From Mytilus californianus (Eukaryota; Mollusca; Bivalvia; Mytilida; Mytilidae), in the NCBI RefSeq assembly GCF_021869535.1, contig NW_026262581.1:112992771-113056770 (forward strand): a stretch of 64,000 nt of DNA. The letters run 5' to 3'. Shown here piece after piece: positions 29,860-43,199 of this stretch. Within the stretch, counting starts at the first letter, position 1. Every line of letters starts with the position of its first letter. The notes beneath the pieces are model-generated. The model had not been told where the DNA came from, made no database searches, and worked only from the letters and a program-made list of their open reading frames with translations. The position numbers were made by a program, and so were the translations under genes.

Positions 29860-31200
29860 GTTTTTTTTTACCTAGCTTTTACTTGAAGGTAGTAATATAG
29901 AACGGGAGATATATTATTTTCAAAAGTTTTAAACGGAATGATTATTTACTTAGTATTCTGAAACAAATAGAACATAAACGAATCCCGCACAAGCATTTTG
30001 ACAATGCTACTTAAATGTGTGTCCTGTCCATTTAGATACTGGAGCAATATTACTGTCAACAACGATAGATTTTACCCCTCAGGGGTGAAATACTGTATAT
30101 CCATTGCTAACACATGCTTTAAACGTTACAAAAACAATTGGAAATGATCAGAAGTACAACCTGTCTTAACACGAAAGGTAAAACACCTTAACGTAAAAAC
30201 ATAAAACAATAAAAGTCAAATGACAGAAAACGAGGCTCAACATTTCGACTTAAAAGGTCTTTGTCAAGGATTGCTGGAAAAAAAATAAAATATCTAGAGT
30301 TTAGCAGATTCCACTCCGCCATTAAAAGACATGATGACGCAGTGGCGACTTACTTTAAGGTAGTCATTTACATAAAGTACAATAACTGGAAGGCAGTTGA
30401 AATGAATCAAATATAGATTACATAACAATTTTATGTATCATAAATAGTGATGTAGTAATACTTGTAAACAGTCTTTTACTACCTATAGTTCAATGAATTT
30501 TACTTGCTGCAATCACTAGACATATTAACAGCTTTGTTAATAATTATTGCTATTGAAAGAGAACACATATTATCATTCTTTGGCCATCGAAGTCATAGAA
30601 TAGGTAACAACAGGATGCTTCGGTATACATACCTACAGTGCAGTCCGGTGTATCCGCGCGCCTAAGACTTTTGGCTTCACTTTGGTGATCTCATAAAACT
30701 AATAATCGGATAATATTGTGTGAACAAATTCATGACATACTTTAATTTCATGAAATATTCTTTATGTATGGTTTCACCCTTAAGATTTTATGTAAAGTGT
30801 GTCCAATTGTATACTATGAAATATAGTTCAGTCTGAACCAAACAGACTGCCTAGGATGCAGAGCAAAAGTTATTTCATTTTGATAAAAATTTGACTTAAA
30901 ATGAAAGCAGTTTTATCTGTAGATGTATTTTTTTTAAAGAAAATGGCTAAATATGGCTAATCATGGGATTGCAATTATAAATTTATGTTTGAACTTATCA
31001 ATTTTAATCATTTCTGTCCCTTCGGAAGACTAAAACAATTACTAGAACGATTCTATTTGTGTTACATTGTGGATATGATGAAATCAGGTAATGCGCGATA
31101 TCACCGACCGCGCGGACACAGGGGATTCCACGTACTTATATAAAGTTGATTGTTCACCTGACATTCTTTGTACTAACTATAGACTGAAATCGATGAAAGC
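29860..31200. other. Intergenic stretch, nothing assigned
   Basis: No ORF, RNA gene or repeat copy recognised. Confidence 0.5.
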
Positions 31201-31204
31201 ATCG

Positions 31205-31390
31205 TTAGTCCGTTTGAATTATTTGATTGATTGTTGGTGTTTAATGCCACTTTCAGCACTATTGTGCCATTTCGTGGCGGTCAGTTTTTATTGGTAGAGA
31301 ATGCCGGAGTACCCGAAGAAAACTACCGACCTTAGGTAGGAAAATGGACAATCCTAGTCAATTAAGATTGGAGTCGAGCGTTATCTGTGC
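31205..31390 (+). repeat. Interspersed repeat (GGAGGAAGCCGGAGTA family), copy 2
   Basis: Phrases TGATTGTTGGTGTTTAATGC, GTCAGTTTTTATTGGTAGAG and CAATCCTAGTCAATTAAGAT. It matches 18650-18790 in order and spacing and is better preserved. Confidence 0.65.
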
Positions 31391-32352
31391 ACGGGTTTAA
31401 ACATTTATTATGAGTCCATAACGTAGTATCGGCAAAAAGAAATATTCGATGATTGTTGGTCGAAAACTTTGGCTGCTAATTTACTTTCGGGTTTTCATGC
31501 CGAAGTTTACCTATCGTGACCTTGATAAACAATCAACACAGAATCATGGAGCAAGTTTATAATAAGTAAGATGATAGAGCGATGTTTACTTGTTTTTTAA
31601 ATACATATTTTTTTTTCTTCGTTCAAATTTAGTAATTAAACTTTGTTATAACAATTGTTAAATGATTTTGATTTTTTTTTCTTTCAGACTCAGTTAAAAC
31701 TGTCTTCCTTCTAAACGGTTTTTCCCTTCGCATTTCAGCTGTACGATTGTCGAAATTGTAACAAGATCGTGGTTAAGTTCACTGCGTTCGAAAAAGGTGT
31801 CGGCGATTTAAACTACGGGAAGACAATAATGCAATAGTAGTACATTTCTGTATATTTGGATATAATACAGGATTATTTTAAAAGAAAACACGTGTTTTAT
31901 AGTAAAACTTTGCAATTCAAGTATTTTAAACATACTGATCTTGTGTGTTAAATTTGAAGGATCACATGACTTTAACTATAATAACATTTCTGGTTTGGTT
32001 TTGTACAATACTCTATTATAGCAAATTGTAATCCAATTACCGGTTATCGGTATTGTTGATGTAACAGATAACACAGAACATGATCGCAAAATCCGTCATC
32101 GTATTGCAATGGCAATCGGGACGACAAACTGCCGTACACAATAGCAAAAGCAATTGTAAATATTTTTTTGAACGGCAATCGGGAATACAGATCATATGTA
32201 TCTGCCGTAATGATTGCCAGAAGTAGGGTGTCAATTGCCTCTTTTAAATCCTTTGATATAACAACTCGAATAGAAAAAAAATAAACATAAAAAACGGGAT
32301 TCCATTACTTTCAATTTAAAGGGGCATTAGCAGTCAAATTCGTGTTCACCGA

Positions 32353-32560
32353 TTTGACTCCAATTTTCATATTTGATGTATAAAATACTAAAACGTACAT
32401 CCAAATTACAAAAAGTCTGAAATAAACTATTAACAATGCATTTACGCGATAATATATTTGACTTCAATTTTCATATTTGATGTATAACATACTAAAACGT
32501 ACATCCAAATTACAAAAAGTCTGAAATCAACTATTAACAATGCATTTACGCGATAATATA
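32353..32560 (+). repeat. 104-bp tandem duplication
   Basis: The block starting TTTGACTCCAATTTTCATAT restarts 104 bp later at 32457. Both copies end GCATTTACGCGATAATATAT. Only a few substitutions separate them. Confidence 0.9.
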
Positions 32561-32599
32561 TATACAAACATTTCGTGTGTATTTTAGTCTAGACACCGT

Positions 32600-34130
32600 C
32601 TAATTAAACATCGAGATGACCTCCGAAGACTGTCGACGGTCATATAAGCCGATATAAACTGATATAAACGTAAATATAAATATAGATAGATAGTGACCAC
32701 GTGCAATTGGATTTTTCTAGGTCTGTTTGATTTCATGTCATAGGTTAAAATAATATGTTAATCTACGTTTTTACCTGTATAAGAATGATTTTTTTGTGGA
32801 TCGAATCAGTCAATGAAATGGTTCATCCTTGTTTCACTTTCATTCTTTTTCCTTTTAATAACTGAGCACGCATTTTACAAGCGTAACTCATCTCCAGCTA
32901 AGGGGTTATACTGAATTTCACATGAATACGGATTCACATGAGATCGAATTATTCACTTGCAAGTGAATTACACAACAGCGATGTTTTAAGCTTATTTTGA
33001 CAAATTTGGGCGAAATTAACTGTTTTTAACAAAATATTATTTCTAAATTCCGCTTTTATTAGTACTTGAAATAAAAAGGATCGTGATTTACATTTTTGTC
33101 TAACTCGTAGCTAATGCCCCTTTCAGTATTTGAAACATTGCATTTTCGAACATGATCATTTGGTACTAAACCTTCAAACGCATAGATGAAATTAACCGTC
33201 TTTCAACTTTCTGTCAACATACTGATAGTTATAGTTGTTTTGTGTAAATATAATTACGATTTGTCATATGTGTAATGTTCATAATAGTCTTACCTTTCGT
33301 GTATTTCTTTTATTTTCACCTGATTTTCTTTTAGACAAGAACACTATTAATAATACAGTGGCGTTCTTGTGACTATATTGTATTCCTATAAAGCGATAGA
33401 ACATCAACTTTTTTTTTTTAAATCCAAAATAATATGAAAGATTTTATTCTCCACTAAGTGATGTACAAAGTTGTATTACAGTTAAATACGTAAAGTTATA
33501 TTCTTAAATCAGGTAAGAAATTGTTACCTGTATAGGGAAGTACAAATACTGTCTCCTTTCTTCATATTTTTACTTACAATATAAACACTTAAGTACTCCT
33601 TCATCCATTCAAACATGTAAAATGTTATATTATTGAATACAATAGCCCAACCTGAGAATTCGAGAATATCTTATTACTCCCATGAATAAGTTAAAAAAAA
33701 TAATAACAAAAATGAGAAATTTTTAGCTTCTCTCGACTGACATTTTTCGCGGGCGCAGGACATTGTAGCGAAAAATTTAAAACTGCTAGGCGACATTTTA
33801 GCGCCGATAATCGTACAGCTGTATTTTCGACAGCCCATTTTAGCGAAAATTTAGTTGAATAATACGCACCATACTCAAACCGTGCTGGTTTAATGTTTAA
33901 GTTGTTTGCATTTACAATTTAGTTAAACATGGAGATAAATGTGGTTGAAACAAACGGAAAAATTAAAGTACAATATGTGATGGTGTTTTTTTTTACTACT
34001 ATCCTCAAATTACAAACAACAACATGTGTTAAAATTAGAAGTATCGATGAATCTGCACATCAACCTAAACAAGATAAAGAGAACGAAAAGTTTTTTTATC
34101 GCATTTATATGAACATTATTGTACAAGAGG
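32600..34130. other. Intergenic stretch, nothing assigned
   Basis: AT-rich, no gene seen. Phrases with GACATTTTAGCG/TTTTAGCGAAAA near 33780-33860 recur in the opposite direction (TTCGCTAAAATGTCC) near 34880-34915, bracketing the repeat at 34140-34860. Confidence 0.4.
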
Positions 34131-34139
34131 TATATCAAA

Positions 34140-34860
34140 AGTGCTAAAATGGGTTATAATTTATTTATTTTGTAAAAATATTTCCTTTCTCCCTTTTAAA
34201 CTGTTTAACTTACAACAAAATTATTTTCATTTACCTGTGTATAATATTATTGTAAATGGCGGATTTTTGTTTAAGGTTATTGTTGCTTTTCTGAAATTGT
34301 TTAACATTTCACAGCGGTATAATGCTGTTACTTTAATTATTCATCACTTATTTTATTGATTTTGTATTTACATTGTATCATAGATCAAATTTATTCGTTC
34401 GGTGTATGTTCACCTGTGTTAATATGTCTTTTGATTGAGTTAAGCCATTTCAATTGATATTTTATAGTGTGTCTTTCTATGTTGTGATGTTACACTATTG
34501 TTTCAGATAAGGGTGAATGTTTGGTACCATTAAAACGTTTAAACCCGCTGCAATTGTTTGCACCTGTCCTAAGTCAGGAATCTGATGTTCAGTAGTTGTC
34601 GTTTGTTGATTTGGTTCATAAGTGTTTCTCGTTTCTCGTTTTTATATAAATTAGACCGTTGGTTTTCCCGTTTAAATGGTTTTACACTAGTAATTTTTGG
34701 GGGCCTTTATAGCTTGCTGTGCGGTGTGATCCAAGGCTCCGCGTTGAAGACCGTACTTTGACCTATAATGGTTTACTTTTATAAATTTTGACTTGGATTG
34801 AGAGTTGTCTCATTGGCACTAATACCACACCTTCTTATTTTTATATTCTTCAGCGCTAAA
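34140..34860 (+). repeat. ~700-bp interspersed element, plus copy
   Basis: The reverse complement of 51345-52100 matches in order: TTCACAGCGGTATAATGCTG, ATTTCAATTGATATTTTATA, ACCTGTCCTAAGTCAGGAAT, GTTTTACACTAGTAATTTTT, GAGTTGTCTCATTGGCACTA. It ends with the ATACCACACCTTCTTAT tail shared with other repeats here. No coding capacity. Confidence 0.8.
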
Positions 34861-35539
34861 CACAACCCATTTTTTCGCTAAAATGTCCTATCAATGCGCT
34901 AAAACGACCTTCGCCGTTTTTTTGCAAATACCCCTCCTTACATGATATATCAGTTGATTATTTATTGACTTTTATCTCATTTCGTTCAATTTTGGCCATT
35001 ATTATCAATAAAAAAAATTTAATTCATATTTCACTATCCAATATTTTGTTGCCATGCACTGTTTCTATTTAAAAAAAAATGCAGAGTAAATGAGACAACA
35101 ACCCAACGACAGAAAAATGTTCACTTAGTGTAGTGGGTTTTTTTTGTCAGAGTATCATTTATTTCTCGTCTTAATACTTGTTTTCTTATTTATTTCGAAC
35201 ACTGATATATTTATTCTGGGACCGTACAGCCTTGCCAGGCAAAGTAGAAACAAAATACACACCATTCAAAGGAAAAATTTTATCCCTGTATATAATGAAT
35301 GTATTATTTTCTAGTCTGATAAACAATAAAACCTGATATATACATGAATCAAGTTTATTAAATATCATGCATATCAAACAATATGAATATCAATGCACCT
35401 AATAACTAAATGGTAAACACTGAATTATAATGTAACACCTGTCATGGATTCATTCTGATTCTCATGACTGAGTTAAAGGAATGAACATTTGATAGGCTGT
35501 GTATTTATAGTTTTATAACCTTTGTGAACGATATTTTGT

Positions 35540-35790
35540 AGTATATAAGGAACGACATCAAAAGATCGGTGTAGGATTAAAAACTAAATTCACATAGTTA
35601 GTGGGTGGGGCTGGGAGCCAAACTAGCTGCAAGTTTTGTTATCCTACATTGATTTCTCGGGTTAAAGAAATACATATGAAAGTTAGATCCTAAATGTGTT
35701 TGGACCTTCATGCAATCAAAATGTAATAAATCGAACAGGAGAGTCATTTGTGAGGTGAAAAACTCATCCAAGATACGAGGTTTATTATTG
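35540..35790 (+). other. Upstream region of the Penelope-like element
   Basis: Contains AAACTAAATTCACATAGTTA and GCAAGTTTTGTTATCCTACA. Probably the 5' untranslated part of the plus-strand RT element, from position and remembered family sequence only. Confidence 0.35.
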
Positions 35791-35890
35791 GGTAAGCTAG
35801 ATGGCCGTTTCGTCTACATAAGACTCATCAATGGCGTTCTAATCAAAACAGTTTGAAGGCCATTTCAAATACAAAGTTGAAGAGTATTTA
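35790..35890 (-). repeat. GTTTCGTCTACATAAGACTC repeat fragment
   Basis: Carries GGCCGTTTCGTCTACATAAG and AAATACAAAGTTGAAGAG. The complementary phrases are at 58036-58160 (GATGAAACGCGCGTCTGG), a very common bivalve repeat. Confidence 0.55.
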
Positions 35891-35901
35891 TAGGGACCGA
35901 C

Positions 35902-37130
35902 ATGGTTGTTCGTTTATATGTCACTATACAAGACTTTCAACTTGGAACAATCAAAAACCTGATAATAAATTGTTCTAATAAGGCCTTTGACAATAGGGGA
36001 ATTAACTACTTTTGGAGTGTCAAAAACTCGTTGGAAGTACTTGATAAATTGCATGCATATATTGGTGATTTTGAATCTGTTCAAAATTTTGATTTTTCTA
36101 CCCTATATACCACTTTGCCTCATATTCTTATTAAGAAAAAATTCACACACCGAATTAAATGGGCATTTAAAAAGTCGGAATGCGAATATATATGTTCAAA
36201 CTCTTTTAGGTCATTTTTCAGTATCAACAAAAAAAAAAAAACTATGTCAATTGGACATGCTTTGATACTATATCTGCCCTTGAATTTTTACTTGATAACT
36301 TTTTTGTTCGCTTTGGAGATTCCGTATATCGTCAAGTCATCGGAATTCCAATGGGGACTAACTGTGCACCACTTATTGCGGACCTGTTTTTGTATTGTTA
36401 TGAGTTACAATTTATGACTAAAATCAGCAAAGACCCATCGAAACAACATCTGATACAAAAATTTAGCAATACTTTTAGATATTTGGATGATACATTGCCA
36501 CTCAATAATGACGACTTCAGTATGTATACTAAAGAAATTTATCCAGTTGAACTTACTTTAAATAAAGCTAATACTAACAATGACCACTGTCCTTTCCTCG
36601 ATCTTGATATCTATATCATTAACGGGAAGCTTAATACAAAAATTTATGAAGAAAGAGATGATTTTTCATTTCCTATCGTTAATTATCCATTTTTAGATGG
36701 TGACGTTCCCTTGTCACCATCTTATGGTGTTTATATATCTCAACTTGTACGATTTGCTCGTGTATGTAACAACGTATTAGATTTTAGCGAGAGAAATTTA
36801 TGTATTACTGAAAAATTATTACACCAGGGTTTTCGATATCATAAACTATTCAAAACATTTACTAAATTTTATCATCGGTATAAGGACATCATTCGTAAAT
36901 ATAACTCAACATGCAGACATCTTATACGTTCGGGTATTTCACATCCAATCTTTTATGGTAATATTCTTTACAAAGCACAAAAATGTCAGTATTCACCTTA
37001 AAAGCTAACAAAACCTTTAAACAGACTTATTAAGAAGGGATATAGTTACGATACTGTTGTCAGGTCATTAAAGATTGCATATTTTGGCTTTAATATTGAT
37101 TCACTTATAGGGTCTTTGCATCGGAATTAA
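35902..37130 (+). pseudogene. Penelope-like reverse transcriptase, disrupted
   Basis: The palm starts with NLIINCSNKAFDNRGINYFW, then FDFSTLYTTLPH with the first catalytic aspartate (about 36090-36120). An A-run at 36229-36240 marks a frameshift. The reading resumes upstream of 36351 with VIGIPMGTNCAPLIADLFLY, then the catalytic box FRYLDDTLPL (about 36475), PFLDLDIYI, and YGVYISQLVRFARV. A TAA at 36999-37001 interrupts it, and 37002-37130 continues in frame (GYSYDTVVRSLKIAYFG) to a stop. The family makes DNA from its RNA at chromosomal targets. No GIY-YIG endonuclease part is visible nearby. One frameshift plus one internal stop: dead copy. Assignment to Penelope-like elements rather than another RT class is from remembered family resemblance. 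Confidence 0.75.
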
Positions 37131-37790
37131 ACATATTTATTCTAAAACCAGTTGTTGGCATGACACGGGTTATGTTCTTCTCATATATTTTATGATGGTA
37201 TAATACTAAACCCCTAACAGGAGGGATTGTGCCTGATATTCATATGATGAAGACATAATCTTTCAATCAGTTTAATTGAGGTCTGGAGCTGGCATGTCAG
37301 TAACTGCTAGTAGTCTGTTGTTATTTATGTATTATTGTTATTTTGTTTATTTTCTTTTGTTTCCTTTCCTGACATTGGACTCGGAATTCTCTTAAACTGA
37401 GTTTTACTGTGCTTACTGTTGTGCGTTTGTTTTTTCTACATTGGATAGAGGTTTAGGGGAGGGTTGAGATCTAAAAAAACATGTTTAACCCCGCCGCATT
37501 TTTGCGCCTGTCCCAAGTCAGGGCCTCTGGCCTTTGTTAGTCTTGTATCATTTTTAATTTTAGTTCCTTGTGTATAATTTGGAGTTTAGTATGACGTCCA
37601 TTATCACTGAACTAGTATACATATTTGTTTAGGGGCCAGCTGAAGGACGCCTCCGGGTGCGGGAGTTTCTCGCTGCATTGAAGACCCATTGGTGGACTTC
37701 GGCTGTTGTCTGCTCTATGGTCGGGTTGTTGTCTCTTTCACACATTCCCCATTTCCATTCTCAATTTAATAACAAGTTGAATGTCTTGTT
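37131..37790 (+). mobile_element. 3' region of the plus-strand Penelope-like element
   Basis: Follows the RT stop. It includes GAGGTCTGGAGCTGGCATGT, GGGGCCAGCTGAAGGACGCC and the terminal TTGTTGTCTCTTTCACACAT and CCCCATTTCCATTCTCAATT. The last part recurs reversed at 24535-24650. This is the most complete element of the family in the window. Confidence 0.75.
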
Positions 37791-39885
37791 TAATATAATT
37801 TAGAGATATTGTTTCTTCTCGATGAATATTGGCATTGTCCACATTCAAACTAAAAGTCAAAATTTCCATTGTTTTCGTAAGCGGGATTCCGTCAATTATT
37901 GTTGAACATGACGTTGAAAACTAGAAGTTCAGAAATACTCAAACATTCCCTCAGTCCAAGAAATAATTATGCGCACAAACTTATCAAATATTCAGATAGT
38001 ATTTTGCCAACCAACAGAAAAATCTTAATGGTAGCTGCTGAACAGGCAAATATCTGATAGGGCGCGAGGTATTAGTTCATTAAACGTATCAGTTTTAGAC
38101 TCGTATCACTCGTTTGATAAAAATTAAAATACAATTAAGTGAACTCATCTTCATCACAAGGTTTAGAGGCTCAAAGAAACCTGCATCGCATATACTTATG
38201 TTACTATATACGATGCTAAAACGAACATGGTACTTTGGCAGCTGAAAAGTACTGTAAAATGTTGAACACTTCCTTTGAAACTTTATCAAAAATATTGTGA
38301 TCAAGATTATATGCCCAATCCTAACCTGGTTTGTCTATTCGTGTATTGCTCAATAATTACTGATGCAAACTGAAATGAAAACAAAATGGAACTCTTATGC
38401 AAAAGCAAATCAGAAAAGATTTTTAAAACTGGCCTACCAAAAAATGCAATATCTGTCCTACGAACGAAATCGATGAAAATCATTTGTAGAAAATCTTTCG
38501 TACATCATTCCATTTGAGTTTAAGAGAGAAGGTATTTTTGAAATGTGCTAATCAGAATCAAAGATTGGCTTTGGTGGACATGTTTTAATCTTGGATTTTG
38601 AGTTTCCACTTATTTAGATACTGCAATTTTTTGTTAAAATTGGGTTTCTAGTTTCAGGGATAATGCCCCTATGGACCAGGTGAGCTGAAATGGTACACCA
38701 AAGAAGGTAATATGTAAACAAATATTATTTTTAAAAATGTTCAAGGTGCTCACTGTTCCAGAGAGTACATAACACTAACTAAATAGTCAATGTCATTCAA
38801 CTGTCAACATTTTTGATCGTCATACTCAACAGTTCAATGCTAGATCATGTGAACCAACTTAAAAGATGTATGTTAAACTATCTTCTTTTCAAAAAGCGGG
38901 TGCAGTGTTTTGTGACATTTTGGTTTTTATTTAGAACAAATTCACACGAGCTTTGAGAGAAAAAAAAGCATTAAATTTCCTTATAATTTAGTATTTTTGA
39001 CACTATTCAGTATATCGCATTTAACCCCCCCCCCCCCCCCCCCCCCCACGAAATAATACATTCAAAAGTTGAAATAACATGACCCTATTCCATAAGATAA
39101 AAATAAGGAAAACATAGCCATATTGTGAAGTTTACAGATTACTATTATTTAGAGCAAGTCCTACAAAAATAAAAAATCCTACATGTTGTTCGTCTGAAAG
39201 AAGAAGAAAAAAATATGTACCCTTTGATAAAGAGTCTTCCATATATTGTTATTACAAGACAGTGAAGACACGTAATGAATGATGTCAAGAATAAAGGTAC
39301 AATATTGTTATTTATACTGCAACTGGAACACTTTTGTCCTAAATGTCAATTTCATGTCATATCACAGGGACCCATTTAGAGATGGAAAATAAATTTTATT
39401 TTGTGCTGGTTATTTAATGACTATTCTTGTAGGTATATTTTACAGAATAAAATACAATATTATATCAATGTCAGACAATTATCATTCATTAAAAAACAAC
39501 ACGAAACTGATGTGGTGATCGGTAAACCTCGTCTTTCCCCAATTCTAGACCTCACAAAGAAAGTTAATATTTTCGGACAGTGACCTAATATTGAATATTT
39601 AAATTTTGTTTTGCAAACTGCAAAATCATTGTCCTTGAGTAAGTGAACCGATGAAGTTATTTGTGCGTTTAAAGCGGTTACAACCAGGTAAATAAATTTT
39701 TGATAAACCACTCAAAGATTTAACACTGTATTCCAATAATAACGATATTTTCCCGATGCCAATAGTTAAAAATATCATGACAAATGCGGCATTGTGGTAG
39801 ACTGCAGCCAATCGGCAATTGAACAAATGAACTTTTTAAAGCATACACATTTTGTAAAATAGATAAATAAATATTAACGTCATAT
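37791..39885. other. Intergenic stretch with a C-run
   Basis: No gene or repeat copy recognised, apart from a run of about 23 C at 39025-39048. Confidence 0.5.
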
Positions 39886-40640
39886 AAAATAGGGAATTGT
39901 GGTATGATTGCCAATGAAACAACTACCAAACAGAGTCCAAATGATGTGGTTTTAAGCAATTACTGGTCACCGTACGACTTTCGGCAATGAGCAAAGCCAA
40001 AACCGTATAGTCAGCTGTAAAAGGCCCTGACATGACAAATGTGAAACAATTCCGACAAAAAAACAACATCCTGATTTATGACAAAACAACAAATAACAGA
40101 CAGCAACCAACGACAACCACTGAATTAATAGCTCCATATCTCCTGACTTGGGACAGGCACATACAGAATACCGCGGGGTTAAACATGTTTGTGAGCGCTC
40201 AACTCTCCCATAACTTGAGACAACAGTTTAACAACACAACATAAGAACACAATGTAAAAATCAGTTGGAAATGACTTGACTGATCAAATCGACACGAAGA
40301 CAAAACCAACTAACATATAGACAAAAGACAGAAATTACCGTTCTAATAGTACTCACAGTTACTGAAAACTAGTATAAAGCCAATGACAACCGGTAAATAA
40401 ATCATGATCTGACAGACACATCCAACGAATTTAATGTAACGGCGTCATAAACAGTCTGAGAAAAGCATGACCTTGTGCAATGCAAAAATATAAGTATGTA
40501 ATATCGACAGGATATAGGACCATAAACTTTCGTAAATGTAAAACAATACATATTCAGTTATGTTTGAATTCATCAAAAACGAAATCGATGTTAGTACCGA
40601 TAAAAACCAATAGATTAATTGTTTCATCAACATTCAAAAT
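39886..40640. repeat. Interspersed repeat linked to the Penelope 3' end
   Basis: Starts AAAATAGGGAATTGTGGTAT, then GCAAAGCCAAAACCGTATAG, ACAGACAGCAACCAACGACA, GGGGTTAAACATGTTTGTGA, AGTACTCACAGTTACTGAAA and ATATCGACAGGATATAGGAC. This is the least-interrupted copy of the family also found at 8232-10016, 49064, 50815 and 56485. Confidence 0.7.
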
Positions 40641-40927
40641 AAGAAGAGAAAAATAGATAGTAATTGAGATATTTCTTGTATGTGTAGATGATATTTGATT
40701 TTTGTTTACTTAAAGCGTCCTGCGGTACTGCCATTTGTAAATGAGGGTATGTTGGATAGGTACAGAAATTTTCACTTGCAACAGACCATCTCCGTACGAC
40801 TCAATGAATTGTTGCAGTTGCTCTTATATGTGAAGAGAGCATTTTATTCTCTTTACATGAATCATCGCTCAATTTAACACCCCTATCCTTACTACGTATA
40901 TATACATCCCGCACAGTCAAACAGACG

Positions 40928-41098
40928 TCCCTCTTTCAGAGGCGGATTTAGGTGGGGGGGAGGGGGGGGGGGAAGTGGGCCTGTGGGAAAAATTTGGTTG
41001 ATTATTTAGGGAATCATTGAAGCATGACTAAGCGGGCCCCCTCTTATTGCAGTCACTTGGCCCCACCCCTTATGAAAATTTCTGGATCCGCCACTGTC
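40928..41098. mobile_element. Short element with GGCGGATTTAG / GGATCCGCC ends
   Basis: Begins AGAGGCGGATTTAGG and ends TTCTGGATCCGCCACTG, which are near-complementary, with G-runs after the left end. About 170 bp, no coding. The phrases are familiar from mussel sequences. Confidence 0.6.
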
Positions 41099-41799
41099 TT
41101 TAGCATGGGTTTTACTCTCGATGACCATTTCTTAATACCCCAGTCAGCGGAAATTATTTATAAGAGCCAGAGGTAGATTTGGGGATTTTATATGAAACGA
41201 GGCGACCCGAAAATCATATTTTAAACTGCATGTCAGGTGAGAAATGAGTGATGATATCGATATCGTTCCATCAGTTAATCATTATGCATTTTAATCATGG
41301 TTTATGGGAAATAAACAACTCCCTAAGAACGAAATGTTTCTGAAAGTACTTTTGAAAAGAACGGACCAAAATGTGACAATGAACAAATTGTGTCAAGTAA
41401 AGAAATAAGGATATAGATCTAAAAAAACTATCGTCATAACTTGGAGAACATAGAGATGGCAAATGCAAATATTATTTTCAATTCACATTCAGCGGAAAGA
41501 ACAAATTACAGCTTTACTATAAAAAATCATGTATTGATGTTTAAGAATAAAAATAAAATTTCAAAGAGTATTTTTCAAAATAAAAGACAAGGCAACGTTA
41601 ATAAATAAAAAGCGGCAAAACAATTTTAAAACACAAACAAACCTGCAAATATTTCGGCACCACATTCTCTAAAGTTAATAAAAATATTCTGAATACGATC
41701 AAATATGTCCGAATGAATTTATGAACAAATCCGACTTTACAATATTTCTGGACTTTGATATTTGAATTTCCTAAATTGTCGACAAACGACTCGATTTTT

Positions 41800-41905
41800 T
41801 CCTACCGTAATGAAATCTTTCAATGTTTCCTACCGTAATGCAATATCTTTCAATATTTCCTACCGTAATGAGAGCTTTTAATTTTTCGTACCGTAATGAG
41901 ATCTT
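41800..41905 (+). repeat. ~28-bp tandem repeat
   Basis: Four units around CCTACCGTAATGAAATCTTT, with lengths 26-32. Confidence 0.85.
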
Positions 41906-42013
41906 TTCACTATCAGATGGCGATGTCCACTGTTTGCAGTAGAATTACAGAAATAGATAGGTGTAAAAAAGTTTTAATCACAATTTTCTTTTAGATCAAG
42001 GATTTTATAATAT

Positions 42014-42180
42014 AAATTGAAGGTCAATACTTTTACAAAACTGTATCTAAATACAAATTGAACGATCAATACTTTTACAAAACAGTATCTTAATATAAAT
42101 TGAAGATCAATACTTTTACAAAACTGTATCTTAATATAAATTGAACGATCAATACTTATACAAAACTGTATCTTAATATA
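42014..42180 (+). repeat. ~43-bp tandem repeat
   Basis: Four units of AAATTGAACGATCAATACTT plus TTACAAAACTGTATCTTAATATA, with slight variation. Confidence 0.9.
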
Positions 42181-42739
42181 ATTATGAAATCATGAATTTT
42201 ACTTTCACTTGCAGTAACTCTATTAAACGGTAATTTACAACAAATTTTTAAGGTAATGAATACACAAGGTAATATCTCTTTCGAAATTATAGATATAGGT
42301 CATAGGTAAATAATTTTGTAAGGCCTTGTAGTCTTGTTTTTTGTGATCTTCGCTATTTTTACTTTGAAATACTAGATAATGGTTTCGTTATTTTCCTTTT
42401 CTTTATTAGAGTTTTGTGCAAAAATTTATTATATTGCGCAATTTTGTGTTGTTTCTACGCTGTTTGCCACATTGCTGTTTGAAATTTATGTAGACTAAGA
42501 ATAACAGCAACTGTTATAAGAGTATGATACATGCTTTTATATCAACAGATATAGTACTTTAAGGTTGCTTCGGTAACTGTGAGAATTCTTTGAAACAGCA
42601 TTGTTTGATGCACCCTTTTCATGCAAATGTTTTGTTACCCGTAATACTGAAGAAGTTTTGAAGGTTGTTTTATTTTTATGACAGACAAATTTATTGAAAT
42701 GTACACAGAATCATAAAATTACATAAATACAATTGTAAA

Positions 42740-42920
42740 TAGGGAAGAAGATAACAAGGGGAATATAATCCATAAGTCCAAGAAAAAACAGACAGCAATA
42801 TGGACAAATGAAAACACTTAACACAATCATAAAGATTGAACAACACGAACACCATCACTAAACCAGTGGTGAACTCGGGTACTACAAAAGGGTTGGAGTT
42901 CTTGTCCCATTAGTGACAAC
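42740..42920 (+). repeat. GAGGGACGAAAGATACC family, worn copy
   Basis: AGGGAAGAAGATAACAAGGG, CATAAGTCCAAGAAAAAACA and AACAACACGAACACCATCAC follow the order of the copy at 2443-2622 but with many changes. Confidence 0.45.
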
Positions 42921-43199
42921 CGTTAGGTTTCGCCTGTTTAAATCTGTAGATGAAATCTTTCCAGTGCTAATGAATCAGATACTGGCGGATTGATAATTGT
43001 CTCTTGTCTAACGCTAAGACCTTGCTAGATTTATAAACTTTTGATACATGACCAACTATTAAAGTATTAGTTTTGGTAGACAAGACCTTTACCGATAAAA
43101 AACACATTGAAAATAGAATAGCACAAATACAACACAAAAAACTAAACTAGGGGTTCTCTGGCAGGATAATCAGTATCTGCTCCACTATTGGCATCTGTC

